The notes under the pieces are model-generated. The model ran no database searches, had not been told where the DNA came from, and saw only the letters and a list, made by a program, of their open reading frames with translations. From positions 1 through 7,310 of the forward strand of contig JAZNHI010000154.1 in the NCBI GenBank assembly GCA_045576895.1: a DNA stretch of 7,310 bases. The letters are read 5' to 3'. Positions 6,729 through 7,310 of this stretch are shown here, piece by piece (position 1 is the first letter of the stretch; the number at the start of each line of letters is the position of its first letter). The DNA comes from UBA3792 sp045576895. GTDB lineage: Bacteria; Bacillota; Clostridia; Christensenellales; CAG-138. Position numbers and translations under genes: made by a program.

Positions 6729-7310
6729 ATGAATCAGAACACCGATACAACCGATTACAAAGCCAATGCCGAAGCTGTGATCGAGCAGCTCGGCGGACGC
6801 GGCAACATCGAATCCATCTCCAACTGCATGACGCGGCTGCGCGTCGTCGTCAAAGCGGAAGAACCGGTCAACGACGCCGGGATCCGTGCGCTCCGGGATG
6901 TGCTTGCAATTGTGCACGACCGTCCGTGTTCCTTTGAAATCGTAGTCGGTCCCGGAAAGTGCCGGAAATATGCCGACGCCTGCCGTGCGCTGGGATTCGG
7001 CAGATCCGATGGATCCGTAAAGGATCCGCCTCCGGATCCGAAAGCGAATCGGGAAGCGAGCAAGGCAAAGCAGAAGAACAACGTGGTCAAAACCGCGCTG
7101 AAAACGCTCGGCGATATCTTTGTGCCGCTGATCCCGGGTGTGATCGCCGCAGGACTGTGTGCCGGTTTTGCCTCGCTGATTGCGCAGGCTGTTCCGAATT
7201 ATCAAAGCGTCCCCGCATGGAATCTTGTCTTCACGCTGCTCTCGCTGATCAAATCCGCCTTCATGACCTTCATCACCGCATGGGTGGGTTATCGCGCCGC
7301 CGAGCGCTTC
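6729..7310 (+). CDS. murP: PTS EIIBC permease, MurP-like (N-acetylmuramic acid), N-terminal 194 codons
   Basis: This is the membrane permease of a phosphotransferase system, which imports and phosphorylates a sugar using phosphate passed from EIIA to a cysteine in its EIIB domain. Residues ~10-95 form the EIIB domain (glucose/sucrose superfamily), with the phosphorylated cysteine at C33 in SISNCMTRLR and the segment EIVVGPGK. A charged, proline-rich linker (~96-122) leads to the start of EIIC, with FVPLIPGVIAAGL (from residue 131) and at least two hydrophobic helices up to the edge. The GPGK motif, the PLIPG-IAAGL helix and FMTFITAWVGY resemble E. coli MurP, the N-acetylmuramic acid transporter, as I remember it. 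A sucrose- or trehalose-type EIIBC is the main alternative. The ATG at 6729 has AAGGA six bases upstream. Any EIIA, murQ or murR-type neighbour would lie beyond the window. The EIIBC class is near certain, the sugar much less so. Confidence 0.9.
   Translation, partial: MNQNTDTTDYKANAEAVIEQLGGRGNIESISNCMTRLRVVVKAEEPVNDAGIRALRDVLAIVHDRPCSFEIVVGPGKCRKYADACRALGFGRSDGSVKDPPPDPKANREASKAKQKNNVVKTALKTLGDIFVPLIPGVIAAGLCAGFASLIAQAVPNYQSVPAWNLVFTLLSLIKSAFMTFITAWVGYRAAERF

Noticed and set aside
6473..6937. A 154-codon plus-strand frame overlapping the PTS gene start
   Set aside because: It reads across the PTS promoter and into the EIIB coding region in another frame, where the EIIB frame is clearly the real one.
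1..7310. CRISPR array, insertion sequence, tRNA or rRNA
   Set aside because: I saw no regularly spaced direct repeats, transposase-like frames, long terminal inverted repeats, or tRNA or rRNA signatures on either strand.

Overview
This window looks like chromosomal DNA from a moderately GC-rich Bacillota (Firmicutes) bacterium. The evidence is the purine-rich AGGAGG-type ribosome binding sites, the sigma-A-like promoters with extended -10 elements, the SbcC/SbcD and topoisomerase III protein types, and a PTS sugar transporter. An Erysipelotrichia or Clostridia member would fit, but the sequence alone does not settle the taxon.

Layout, left to right. (1) Bases 1-1793, minus strand: the N-terminal ~597 codons of DNA topoisomerase III (topB), whose 3' end lies off the left edge. 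(2) Bases 1794-2173: an intergenic stretch holding a topB promoter, a 21-codon open reading frame with a perfect AGGAGG site that looks like the stump of a longer gene, two small dyads, and a minus-strand intrinsic terminator with a UUCG loop. (3) Bases 2174-6072, minus strand: a complete two-gene sbcD-sbcC operon encoding the SbcCD (Mre11-Rad50-like) nuclease. Its promoter is at about 6104-6112, the two genes are 2 bases apart, and the terminator is about 80 bases after sbcC. (4) Bases 6073-6728: a 656-base divergent intergenic region with the sbcD promoter at one end, the promoter of the rightward gene at the other, a perfect 11-bp GC-rich hairpin in between, and no convincing gene. (5) Bases 6729-7310, plus strand: the first 194 codons of a PTS EIIBC permease, most like the N-acetylmuramic acid transporter MurP, cut by the right edge.

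Functionally the left 6 kb is a DNA-maintenance block. SbcCD opens and trims hairpins and protein-blocked ends, and topoisomerase III decatenates and resolves recombination intermediates. The PTS gene begins an unrelated, divergently transcribed carbohydrate-uptake (possibly cell-wall sugar recycling) unit. I saw no mobile element, CRISPR array, tRNA or rRNA. I found no evidence for a new multi-gene system; the most interesting items are small: the gene stump, the unexplained hairpin, and the near-identical extended -10 elements in all three promoters.
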